Shown here: in pieces, positions 1 to 6,563 of the stretch
Position numbering within the stretch: the stretch's first letter is position 1
Layout: each line of letters begins with the position of its first letter
Source of the DNA: Candidatus Bathyarchaeota archaeon
Lineage (GTDB): Archaea; Thermoproteota; Bathyarchaeia; TCS64
Assembly: GCA_016867505.1 (NCBI GenBank)
Contig: VGJH01000020.1
Coordinates: forward strand, 1 to 10,469
DNA: 10,469 nt
Reading direction: 5' to 3'
Notes under the pieces: generated by a model
The model's database searches: none
What the model was told of the DNA's origin: nothing
Seen by the model: the letters and a program-made list of their open reading frames with translations, nothing else
Made by a program: the position numbers and the translations under genes

Positions 1-51
1 TACTCACTGATTATAATCACATATTGTTATTGAGCCTTAACTGGGAAAGAC

Positions 52-61
52 TTTTAATTTA
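52..61 (+). promoter_or_regulatory. TATA-like box for tRNA-His
   Basis: The AT-rich element TTTTAATTTA lies about 26-35 bases ahead of the first tRNA base, the usual place for an archaeal TATA box. Bases 1-51 show no coding signal or other recognisable feature. Confidence 0.4.
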
Positions 62-86
62 TCCCCTGTATCCCTCTTTTCTGCGT

Positions 87-161
87 GGCCTCTGTGGTGT
101 AACGGTAGCATACGGGACTGTGGATCCCTTGGCCTGGGTTCGACTCCCAGCAGAGGCCCCA
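87..161 (+). tRNA. tRNA-His (anticodon GTG)
   Basis: A full cloverleaf can be drawn. The acceptor stem pairs GCCTCTG (88-94) with CAGAGGC (151-157), and the T arm is CTGGG-TTCGACT-CCCAG (134-150). The anticodon loop CTGTGGA (118-124) puts GTG at 120-122, which reads CAC/CAT histidine codons. An extra G at 87 faces C158, giving the G-1:C73 pair that identifies tRNA-His to histidyl-tRNA synthetase. The next three bases (159-161) are CCA, so the 3' end appears to be encoded. There is no intron. The outermost anticodon-stem pair (C113/T129) is mismatched. The gene ends only 9 bases before the stop codon of the esterase on the other strand, and a short T run at 168-172 may end transcription. Confidence 0.96.
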
Positions 162-170
162 TTACAATTT

Positions 171-905
171 TTACCTATCTTGAACTATTCCAGGGAAAAT
201 ATAATCCAGTGCATCTGGGAACGCTTTAACAATTATTGACATATGATCTGCGTCATTATATTTTCTGTAATCTGTTTCAATATTCGGTATCTTTCTAATA
301 CTGTTCACGAATTCAGTGGTGGGTAAATTCCTTAATTCATTCATTTTTTCTTCACCGATGAAGAGAAGACGATAAGGATTCTCTTTCGAAGATGATAGTT
401 TTTCAGTTTTCATCAGTATATGTTCCTGAATTGGAGTAAAGTAAGGACTGAGTACAATGTATGCATTGAATAGACGAATATTTGTAAGTAGGAGATTAAC
501 CACATATGAAGCACTCAAGCTATGACCAGCAACAACACGATAAGCCATAACCTGATATTTGGATTCAACAATAGGAATCAACTCAGTTTTCAAGAATCTA
601 GTAAAGTTCTCTACACCAACTTCATTCACAATGAGATTAGGAGAGGATTTATTGTCGTGAGTTAATGAAAAATCTCTTCTACGATTAGTACTATTTACCC
701 CTACTACAAGAACTGGAGGAATTCTGTAGGTTTTTATATAGTAATCAACTGTTGCAGCAACATAGGTGAAGTTGGCGTCACCGTCTAAAATGTATAAAAC
801 GGGATATGCTTCTCCAAGATCTTCTATTCCTGAAGGCTTGTAAACGTAAATTTCTCGTTCTTCGTTAAGGTTAGTTGAAAATATTGTCCATTCTTCAGTT
901 TTCAT
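171..905 (-). CDS. Alpha/beta-hydrolase, putative esterase (esterase D/IroE-like)
   Basis: A 244-residue protein read from the ATG at 905; a TTG at 914 in the same frame would add three residues. The N-terminal half carries the hallmark YPVLYILDGDANF (34-46) of the putative esterase family that includes IroE and esterase D-like enzymes. The nucleophile elbow is GHSLS (127-131), with Ser129 as predicted nucleophile; the usual last glycine of GxSxG is replaced by serine. His221, in a DADHMS context near the C-terminus, is the likely catalytic histidine. There is no signal peptide or membrane segment, so it is probably cytoplasmic. The family hydrolyses esters ranging from acyl thioesters to siderophores, and the substrate here cannot be told. 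It is a single-gene unit, divergent from the D-aminoacylase gene and convergent with tRNA-His. Confidence 0.85.
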   Translation of the reverse strand: MKTEEWTIFSTNLNEEREIYVYKPSGIEDLGEAYPVLYILDGDANFTYVAATVDYYIKTYRIPPVLVVGVNSTNRRRDFSLTHDNKSSPNLIVNEVGVENFTRFLKTELIPIVESKYQVMAYRVVAGHSLSASYVVNLLLTNIRLFNAYIVLSPYFTPIQEHILMKTEKLSSSKENPYRLLFIGEEKMNELRNLPTTEFVNSIRKIPNIETDYRKYNDADHMSIIVKAFPDALDYIFPGIVQDR

Positions 906-937
906 TTTAATCAACCATTGAAAATTGTTGAGTTTAT

Positions 938-945
938 CTATATAG
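938..945 (-). promoter_or_regulatory. TATA-like box for the esterase gene
   Basis: The palindromic CTATATAG lies 33-40 bases ahead of the ATG at 905. Transcription would start near 913-916, giving a leader of about ten bases. No convincing Shine-Dalgarno sequence precedes the ATG, consistent with near-leaderless translation. Confidence 0.45.
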
Positions 946-991
946 TAAAAAGTTATTCTTTTTTAATAATTTCTTTAGGATTTAACCGATT

Positions 992-1001
992 ATTTTTTAA
1001 A
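992..1001 (+). promoter_or_regulatory. TATA-like box for the D-aminoacylase gene
   Basis: The run ATTTTTTAAA ends about 22 bases ahead of the ATG at 1024. This predicts a transcript starting at or very near the start codon, that is, a leaderless mRNA. No Shine-Dalgarno motif is present. A second AT-rich stretch, TTTTAAAAC at 1004-1012, is too close to the ATG to serve. Confidence 0.45.
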
Positions 1002-1023
1002 GGTTTTAAAACTAAAACTATTT

Positions 1024-2610
1024 ATGGATTTATTAATTAAAAATGCTCGTATTTTAGATGGTGGTGGCAATCCGTGGTTCTGGGGTGATATCGGTGTTGA
1101 AGGAAAAAAGATCAAGCATGTTGGTAACCTCACGAATCAGAAAGCTGAACGCATAATTGATGCAAAGGGAATGGTTGCTGCACCTGGTTTTATTGATATT
1201 CATAACCATAGCGAAGTTGCCCTTATGATTAATGGAATGGCAGAAAGTATGGTACGTCAAGGTGTTACTACAGTTGTTACTTGTAACTGTGGTTCCAGCA
1301 CTTTTCCTCTCATTGGTTTAGCGAAAGAGAAAGCTGAACGGACGTATAATAATCGTCATGGGATTAGCCTCACTTGGAATTCTCAACAGGGTTATGAAGA
1401 ACGCCTACTAAAACAGGGCATCTCCATCAACACTTGTCTCTACATTGGTCATGGCACACTCCGTGAAGCAGTCGTAGGTAATGAAGCAAGAGCACCAACA
1501 ACCACTGAGATGAAAGAGATGGGACGTTACGTTGAAGAAGCAATGATTTCAGGGTGTTTTGGTTTGTCAGTTGGATTAGGTTACGCACCGGGCATGTATG
1601 CAGAAACTCAAGAAATCGTCAACTTATGTAAAGTTGTAGCCAAATATGGAGGACTTTATTCTTGTCACTCAAGGCCAAGCCACACCTTCCCATGGAGTCT
1701 GAAAGAGATTGTTGAGGTGGGAGAGAAATCGGGAGTGCGTGTACAGATGGCACATATTGGCAGCTCAACTTGTCAGCGTCCAAATTGGGGTCGAGCCCAA
1801 GCAGTAACTTTGAACATTGTAAACGCAGCGAGAGCTTATGGAGTTGATTTCTGTGCTGACATCTATCCTTATGTCATTAGTGGTGGTGGACTTACAATGT
1901 ATGTTCCTAATTGGGCTCAAGCAGGCGGTGAAGCTAAGATGCGGAAACGCCTTGAAGACCCTGCTGAAAGACAGAAGATGAGACCAGAGGTTGAGGAGAT
2001 GCTTCGATTCAGGGATTGGAGCCAACTAATCTTGTACCAATTGAATAGCCCCAAATTTGAAAAATATAAGGGGAAAACAGTGAAAGAGATTGCAGATGAT
2101 TTAAAACATGATCCAATGGACACCGCATATGACATTCTTTTAGAGGAAGGTCATTCTGTGCCTTTTATGGGTCTTTTCGGGTTAGAAGAGGATATTCGTA
2201 CACTGATGAAGCATGAGGCTGTAATGATAGGTAGTGATAGTACCGCAATGGAGATAGGCGGTTCATTAGGAGTTGAAGCATCACATCCAAGGAATTTTGG
2301 TACCTTCCCAAGAGTTCTTCAGAAATATGTTGGCGAAGGAGTTCTGAGTTTACCTGAAGCAGTTCATAAGATGACAGGGATGTCAGCATGGAGACTAGGC
2401 TTCACTGACCGTGGCATCATACGCCAGGGTACCTACGCAGACGTAGTAATTTTTGATCCATACAACATCAAAGATAACTATACAATAACAGAGCCACCAA
2501 AATATCCAGATGGAATTCCATATGTTATAGTAAATGGAGTTGTAACAATAGATAACGGTGAACACACAGGAGCATTAAACGGAACAGTACTTCACAAAAA
2601 TATTACATAA
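1024..2610 (+). CDS. N-acyl-D-amino-acid deacylase (D-aminoacylase, amidohydrolase superfamily)
   Basis: A 528-residue protein, close to the usual family length. It should hydrolyse N-acyl-D-amino acids, releasing the D-amino acid. The expected ligands are all there: HxH at His60/His62, the bridging-type Cys89 in an NCG motif, His215 (SCHSR), His244 (QMAHIG) and the catalytic Asp405 (GSDS). Further family marks are GLSVGLGYAPGMYA (180-193), DIYPY (279-283), HPRNFGTFPRVL (421-432) and the C-terminal beta-sandwich segment with ADVVIFDP (472-479). There is no signal peptide, so it is predicted to be cytoplasmic. The deacylase assignment rests on overall motif layout; a related N-acyl or dipeptide substrate, or a hydantoinase-like role, is possible. 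A serine hydrolase gene lies 376 bases downstream, beyond tRNA-Leu. Confidence 0.93.
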   Translation: MDLLIKNARILDGGGNPWFWGDIGVEGKKIKHVGNLTNQKAERIIDAKGMVAAPGFIDIHNHSEVALMINGMAESMVRQGVTTVVTCNCGSSTFPLIGLAKEKAERTYNNRHGISLTWNSQQGYEERLLKQGISINTCLYIGHGTLREAVVGNEARAPTTTEMKEMGRYVEEAMISGCFGLSVGLGYAPGMYAETQEIVNLCKVVAKYGGLYSCHSRPSHTFPWSLKEIVEVGEKSGVRVQMAHIGSSTCQRPNWGRAQAVTLNIVNAARAYGVDFCADIYPYVISGGGLTMYVPNWAQAGGEAKMRKRLEDPAERQKMRPEVEEMLRFRDWSQLILYQLNSPKFEKYKGKTVKEIADDLKHDPMDTAYDILLEEGHSVPFMGLFGLEEDIRTLMKHEAVMIGSDSTAMEIGGSLGVEASHPRNFGTFPRVLQKYVGEGVLSLPEAVHKMTGMSAWRLGFTDRGIIRQGTYADVVIFDPYNIKDNYTITEPPKYPDGIPYVIVNGVVTIDNGEHTGALNGTVLHKNIT

Positions 2611-2645
2611 ACACCATTCTTGTTTCAAAAATAACATCGACAAAC

Positions 2646-2655
2646 TTAAAATCTA
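2646..2655 (+). promoter_or_regulatory. TATA-like box for tRNA-Leu
   Basis: TTAAAATCTA lies 23-32 bases ahead of the tRNA's first base, which suits an archaeal promoter. It shows that the tRNA has its own promoter and need not depend on read-through from the deacylase gene. Confidence 0.4.
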
Positions 2656-2677
2656 TGAGCTTTGCTACAAGTGTTGA

Positions 2678-2762
2678 GCGGAGGTCGCCCAGCTAGGCCA
2701 AAGGCGCAGGACTGAGGCTCCTGTCCCGAAGGGGTTCGTGGGTTCGAATCCCACCCTCCGCA
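2678..2762 (+). tRNA. tRNA-Leu (anticodon GAG)
   Basis: A class II tRNA of 85 bases. The acceptor stem pairs GCGGAGG (2678-2684) with CCTCCGC (2755-2761), followed by the discriminator A at 2762. The T arm is GTGGG-TTCGAAT-CCCAC (2738-2754). The anticodon stem-loop CAGGA-CTGAGGC-TCCTG gives anticodon GAG, which reads CTC and CTT leucine codons. A long variable arm follows, closed by CCC and GGG around GAAG, as expected for leucine tRNAs. There is no intron, and CCA is not encoded (the next bases are CTT). T-rich sequence from 2763 onward may end transcription. Confidence 0.96.
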
Positions 2763-2986
2763 CTTTTACTATTCTTTGGCTTAGATTTTTATTCTAATCT
2801 CCATAAAATCTACAAAATACTTGAAGCCTACTAAGAATTAAGATAATAAAGGGATTATCACAAAATTCTTATTGATTTTTAAAAATTTTAAATTGAATAG
2901 AACTATTACACATTCAAAGATAATTACATTTTGTGAGTCCATTTTATATTGGGTTTTCTTAACTTTCTAAATTAAGTTGGATCAGT
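2763..2986. other. AT-rich intergenic spacer, no gene seen
   Basis: These 224 bases between tRNA-Leu and the serine hydrolase gene are very AT-rich and have no convincing open frame on either strand. Apart from the TATA-like element near 2942 and T runs just after the tRNA, nothing recognisable is present. Confidence 0.6.
2942..2950 (+). promoter_or_regulatory. TATA-like box for the serine hydrolase gene
   Basis: TTTTATATT lies 37-45 bases ahead of the ATG at 2987. A start about 25 bases downstream would leave a leader of roughly 10-15 bases. No clear Shine-Dalgarno sequence is present. An intact-looking promoter means the interrupted gene may still be transcribed. Confidence 0.4.
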
Positions 2987-4771
2987 ATGGCTTCATTTGA
3001 TTATTCATCAATTTTCAATGAACTCAATAAATCTATTCTCTCTCAGATGGAAGAGAATAGGGTTCTTGGTCTTTCACTTTCGTTAATTGATGATAATAAT
3101 ATTATTTGGTCTGAAGGTTTTGGTTATACAGATTCGACTAAGAAACATAGAGTAACTGCTGATACGCTGCTCAGTCTTCAATCCATCTCTAAAACCTGCA
3201 CCGCTACTGGTTTCATGTTGGCAGTTGACAAAGGCTTGGTTAAGCTTGATGATCCCCTAAAGAAGTTTTATCCCGAGTTTACAATTAAAAGCAGATTTGG
3301 TGAAAAGGAAGCTGGCAAGATAACCTTCAGGCATCTTCTTTGTCACAGATCAGGACTAACTCATCAAGCTCCAGTAGGGAATTATTTCTCTAATGTGGAG
3401 TGCAGTTTTGAAGAGCATATCAAAAGCATATCCGATTCCTGGCTTAAGTTTCCTGTTGGTGAAAGGTATAGTTACTCTAATCAGGGATTTGATCTAATTG
3501 GGTATGCTCTTCAACGTATCTCTGGGAAATCATTCATTGAATATATGCAGGAAGAATTACTAGAACCATTAGGCATGGTAAATAGTACTTATAATCAAAG
3601 GTATGTTAAGGAAAACTGTGTTTATGCTAAGGGTTATTACTATGAATACGAGGAACCTTAAAACCGGATACCCATGATTCCGGCGGGGAGCCTCTTTTCT
3701 TCTGCCAGGGAAATGGCAAAATTTGTTATTTTCCATCTGAAAGGAAGTGAAAGTGAAGGCAAAAAACTGATTAACAAAAGTACCTTGGAGAAGATGTATG
3801 AGCCTCAGTTTCCATCAAAAAACCAGTTAGTAGGACATGGTCTAGGCATACTGCGAGGATACGATTCGGATGTATTGTTACTTCATAATAGTGGGGGTGG
3901 TTATGGGTACGCAACATATCATATCTGGCTCCCTAAATATGGGATTGGTGTCGTTGTTCTTACCAATCAGAATAATCATAGCATCCATCAAAGCATTGCT
4001 TATGATGCAATTGAAAAAATGCTAAAACTGAAGCATGGCTACGTGCGTAAAGTAAAACCCTTAATTAAGAATGACATTGCTGAAAAACCAGTTTTTAATA
4101 CCAAAGTAAAGACTCTACATCGTTTTGAAGGTGATTATTGGGCTGATTATGGTTTAATGCAGATTAGTGAATTGAATGGTATCCTACATAGAACATTAGT
4201 TAATGGTAAGGAGGAAACTCTGACTCCCATCAGCGAAACGGACTTCATTAATGGTGAAGGACACATATTCACTTTCAAGATTGATGAAAGTGGAAAACCA
4301 GTAGGTTTAACAATATTTAGAGATGTCTATGGCACCAGTTATTGCCCACTTCACTTCTCACCATACGATGTTGGACCAGATAATGAAAATTGGCGAAAAT
4401 ATACAGGAATCTACAGCACACAAATGCAGGGGAATATTATATACTATTCAATCATGATGAAATCAGGATACTTGTATATGTTCAGAGAAGGCATTTTACA
4501 TGAATATGAACCCAATTTCTTCTTTACATCTGAAGGAGAAGCAGTCACTTTCAGAGACAACAAAATGAATTATGCAAATATTCCTCTGGTTAAAGAAATT
4601 AATCAATACGAAAAATTATTGAAGTTGAAAGAGACAAATCCCGAAGATAAAATGCTACGAAAATATTCTTTACAGAATCTAAGTGATGCGTATAAGTTAA
4701 TTGGTGACATAGAAAACATGACTAAGATTAACGAATTAAATCAAAAACTTCATCCAGAACTAAATAATTAA
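2987..4771 (+). pseudogene. Class C beta-lactamase-type serine hydrolase, interrupted by an in-frame TAA
   Basis: One reading frame of 594 codon positions holds a complete penicillin-binding-protein/class C beta-lactamase fold, but codon 225 (3659-3661) is TAA. Before the stop are SxxK (Ser66-Ile-Ser-Lys69, the acylated serine), HLLCHRSGL (116-124, family LLxHxSGL) and YSN (163-165). After it, in the same frame, come IPAGSLFSSAREMAKF and the third active-site motif HNSGG from codon 300. Neither half alone has a full active site. The family covers D-aminopeptidases, DD-peptidases, esterases and beta-lactamases, and the native substrate is unknown. There is no signal peptide at the N-terminus. 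TAA is the normal stop of other genes here, so reassignment is unlikely. A real nonsense mutation, read-through or a sequence error remain possible. Confidence 0.85.
3674..4771 (+). CDS. C-terminal part of the interrupted serine hydrolase, readable as its own frame
   Basis: The ATG at 3674 begins a 365-residue frame that a gene caller would report separately. It is not an independent enzyme: it opens in mid-domain with IPAGSLFSSAREMAKF, which normally follows a few dozen residues after the YxN motif, and it lacks the SxxK nucleophile. It carries HNSGGGYGY (71-79, the KTG-equivalent motif) and the strand IGVVVLTNQNNH. From about residue 130 come two lipocalin-like beta domains of the kind attached to archaeal and bacterial serine hydrolases (FEGDYWADYGL and, later, YTGIYSTQMQG). 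The tail from about residue 310 looks helical. There is no Shine-Dalgarno sequence ahead of this ATG. The upstream part ends 12 bases before it, so re-initiation after the stop is conceivable but unsupported. Confidence 0.5.
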   Translation: MIPAGSLFSSAREMAKFVIFHLKGSESEGKKLINKSTLEKMYEPQFPSKNQLVGHGLGILRGYDSDVLLLHNSGGGYGYATYHIWLPKYGIGVVVLTNQNNHSIHQSIAYDAIEKMLKLKHGYVRKVKPLIKNDIAEKPVFNTKVKTLHRFEGDYWADYGLMQISELNGILHRTLVNGKEETLTPISETDFINGEGHIFTFKIDESGKPVGLTIFRDVYGTSYCPLHFSPYDVGPDNENWRKYTGIYSTQMQGNIIYYSIMMKSGYLYMFREGILHEYEPNFFFTSEGEAVTFRDNKMNYANIPLVKEINQYEKLLKLKETNPEDKMLRKYSLQNLSDAYKLIGDIENMTKINELNQKLHPELNN

Positions 4772-4848
4772 TATTAATAAAAGAGAATAGATAAAATTCT
4801 ACCTTATGCCCTATTAACTTAAAATTCTTTTTCAAATGTAATTTAACG

Positions 4849-4873
4849 AACAACATTGGGGTTTTCTGTTGTT
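4849..4873 (-). terminator. Possible hairpin after the C_GCAxxG_C_C gene
   Basis: AACAACA (4849-4855) and TGTTGTT (4867-4873) form a 7-bp stem with an 11-base loop. The hairpin begins 11 bases beyond the restored stop codon (4884-4886) of the minus-strand gene. No strong T run follows, so it is a weak terminator candidate. Its position agrees with the gene's original end being here rather than at 5027. Confidence 0.3.
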
Positions 4874-4883
4874 AGGATATCCA

Positions 4884-5311
4884 CTAGTTTTCTTGATCTT
4901 GTATTACAAAGTTGTTGCATTTTTCTTTATCATATGGATAAGCTCGTAAATCTATACAATCATAACTTCCAAATTTGCTGAATTTGAACCATTTTAGATA
5001 ATCTCCTGAAATTTTCCATGAGTGTTCTATTGTTGTTGGTTATTTGGATCAGATGTGCCATATTTTAAGCCAATAAGAGCCGAGCCTGCAGCTACTGCTC
5101 CACAGGGACCTTCCCAAGTACCAAGACCTGCTGATAAAGGATTAATTGCCTTGATCACTAATGGATCAGCATAATTTATTTCATCAACGCCCTTCAATGC
5201 GTCACTTACTGCGAGAAGGGTTGCTATGTTGCAGTCATATTTTTTATTCATGAAATAATCTCTACCTTTTATTTCAGCAATATCCTGTATATCTTTCAAT
5301 TTAAATGACAT
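4884..5311 (-). pseudogene. C_GCAxxG_C_C-family redox protein, frameshifted
   Basis: From the ATG at 5311 a frame runs 94 residues to a TAG at 5027. It contains DCNIATLLAV (Cys27) and GPCGAVAAGSALIGLKYG (68-85, Cys70), matching the N-terminal two thirds of this putative redox-active family. The frame then degenerates into three glutamines and stops. From 5039 the neighbouring frame reads on for 51 residues to a TAG at 4884-4886. It includes FSKFGSYDC and DKEKC, exactly the family's usual C-terminal pair of cysteines. Joining the two gives about 141 residues and four cysteines, the expected length and pattern. A missing base near the CAACAACAA run (about 5030-5041) explains it. No slippery heptamer of the programmed -1 type is visible. 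The role of the family is not well established. A TTG at 5320 is a less likely start. Confidence 0.8.
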
Positions 5312-5337
5312 ATAAATCAATAAAACTTCAATGATAG

Positions 5338-5347
5338 TATATTTAAA
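5338..5347 (-). promoter_or_regulatory. TATA-like box for the C_GCAxxG_C_C gene
   Basis: On the minus strand TTTAAATATA lies 27-36 bases ahead of the ATG at 5311, predicting a nearly leaderless transcript. It sits in the 119-base divergent spacer shared with the luciferase-like gene. Confidence 0.4.
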
Positions 5348-5389
5348 ATTTAATATTATTACAATTTTGAGATTGGTTTTTGAGAGGTG

Positions 5390-5399
5390 TTTAAAATAA
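5390..5399 (+). promoter_or_regulatory. TATA-like box for the luciferase-like gene
   Basis: TTTAAAATAA lies 32-41 bases ahead of the ATG at 5431, giving a leader of about ten bases. A second AT element, CATATTTAATT (5407-5417), is closer than usual to the start codon and is less likely to be the box. Confidence 0.35.
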
Positions 5400-5430
5400 G
5401 CGGTTTCATATTTAATTGTAGGGATTATTT

Positions 5431-6273
5431 ATGAAATTTTATTTGGGTGGTTTAGGTAACTACTATTCAGATTGGAATATTATTAGTAAAGCGGTAGTTG
5501 AAGCAGATAAACTTGGTTTTGATGGCGTGCTTATTCCTGATCATTACATGTGGGGTGAGATGGGTGGTTCTAGAAGGCAGGATAGTTATTCAACTCTTGA
5601 AAGTTGGACTGCTTTAACTTGGTTGGCTGCAAAGACTAGTAATATTAAACTTGGTACATTGGTTACGCCATTGACTCTTCGTCCTCCAGGGGTGCTGGCA
5701 AAGATGCTGAGTACACTTGATGTATTATCTAATGGAAGAGTGGTACTTGGTTGTGGTGCTGGGTGGAGTAAAGTCGAGTTTGATGGGTACAGTAAATGGG
5801 ATGAAGCAGGAGTCCGTTTAAGTAAAGCAGAGGAAGCACTGAAATTTATCATAGAGTTATGGACTAAAGATAAAGTGGATTTTAAGGGTCGATTCTACTC
5901 AGCAGACGGAGCGGTCTTGGAACCCAAACCAGTTCAGAAACCTTATCCCCAACTACTCTTTGGTGGAACAGGGAAAAGAATGCTCAGCATTACTGGGAAA
6001 TATGCTGACATCTTCTATTTTCCACCATGGGGTGGAGGAAGCCTTGAAGAAGCAAAAAAAATTGTGTACGGATCCGCAGAGAAACTAAGCCGAAGAGATA
6101 AAGTCAATTATATGGCTGGAACGATGGGGATGGGACCACCAGATAATACAGTTAAGGTTGAGGCTGCCTTAAAAAATGGCGCTACATATTACCTCTCAGC
6201 ATTTCCGAGGGGAGAAAAATATTTTTCAGCGATGAAACAATTCACAGAAGAAGTAATTCCCTCATTTAAATAA
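5431..6273 (+). CDS. Luciferase-like (LLM class) oxidoreductase, probably F420-dependent
   Basis: A 280-residue protein with the TIM-barrel pattern of the bacterial luciferase superfamily. Visible marks are the first strand KFYLGGLGNYYSDW, then ADKLGFDGVLIPDHYMWG (25-42) with the conserved Asp37-His38. The core follows as NIKLGTLVTPLTLRPPGVLAKMLSTLD in residues 71-97, and SNGRVVLGCGAGW (100-112). FKGRFYSADGAVLEPKPVQKPYPQLLFGG (151-179) is the usual substrate-side strand. Compared with 330-350-residue relatives it is short, as are many archaeal F420-dependent members. In archaea such proteins typically transfer hydride between coenzyme F420 and alcohols, methylene-tetrahydromethanopterin or other substrates; FMN cannot be excluded from sequence. 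It is probably cytoplasmic and soluble. A damaged DUF3052-like gene begins immediately after it. Confidence 0.9.
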   Translation: MKFYLGGLGNYYSDWNIISKAVVEADKLGFDGVLIPDHYMWGEMGGSRRQDSYSTLESWTALTWLAAKTSNIKLGTLVTPLTLRPPGVLAKMLSTLDVLSNGRVVLGCGAGWSKVEFDGYSKWDEAGVRLSKAEEALKFIIELWTKDKVDFKGRFYSADGAVLEPKPVQKPYPQLLFGGTGKRMLSITGKYADIFYFPPWGGGSLEEAKKIVYGSAEKLSRRDKVNYMAGTMGMGPPDNTVKVEAALKNGATYYLSAFPRGEKYFSAMKQFTEEVIPSFK

Positions 6274-6290
6274 TTGTTTCTAACAAACTT

Positions 6291-6476
6291 GAGAAAGCTG
6301 AATATGAAAGTTTGATCTGGGTTGCATATCCTAATGGTAGCTCTCGCGTAAAGACGGATATTAATAGAGATATTTTATGGGAGATGCTAAAAATCCAAAA
6401 TATTAGACCAGTTTCACAAATAGCACTAGATGATACGTGGTCAGCATTAAGATTTAGACCAATTAAAAACAATTAA
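6291..6476 (+). pseudogene. C-terminal relic of a DUF3052-like protein
   Basis: A frame open from 6270, ending in TAA at 6474-6476, reads LEKAEYESLIWVAYPNGSS and continues with RVKTDINRDILWEMLK, then RPVSQIALDDTWSALRFRP. This matches my recollection of the C-terminal half of DUF3052-type proteins: hydrophobic strand, YPKG-like turn, TDLNRD helix start and a terminal DDTWSALRFRP. There is no ATG or GTG start, no promoter and no room for the N-terminal half, because the luciferase-like gene ends at 6273. The segment is therefore best read as a 5'-truncated remnant. The coding sense is clear because the conserved words lie in one frame without stops. The family name is from memory and less certain than the relic status. 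The matching minus-strand frame is only its shadow. Confidence 0.65.
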
Positions 6477-6563
6477 AAAAGTGGAGCGTACTTAAATTCA
6501 GGAAGTCGAACTCGTGGTAGACTACATGCCTTTACTAAGTTTAATCAATAAGGGTAATAGAAC

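Noticed and set aside
24..239. A 71-codon plus-strand open frame at the window start
   Set aside because: It runs straight through the tRNA-His gene and into the end of the esterase gene, and has no recognisable protein features.
1054..2389. Four minus-strand open frames within the D-aminoacylase gene
   Set aside because: The plus-strand protein has all metal ligands and full family length; the opposite frames are shadows with no motifs.
3659..3673. Stop-codon reassignment or pyrrolysine read-through in the serine hydrolase
   Set aside because: Pyrrolysine uses TAG, and TAA clearly ends neighbouring genes (esterase, deacylase, luciferase-like, MerR), so a lesion or error is simpler.
5027..5045. 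Programmed -1 frameshifting in the C_GCAxxG_C_C gene
   Set aside because: No X-XXY-YYZ slippery heptamer or clear downstream structure is visible at the switch point; a missing base is more likely.
6266..6472. A 68-codon minus-strand open frame opposite the DUF3052-like relic
   Set aside because: The plus frame carries the conserved-looking protein words; the minus frame has no motif and is a shadow.
6517..6525. Short palindrome GTAGACTAC ahead of the MerR gene as an operator
   Set aside because: It is only 9 bases, shorter than a typical MerR operator, and not repeated ahead of the MFS gene; chance is likely.
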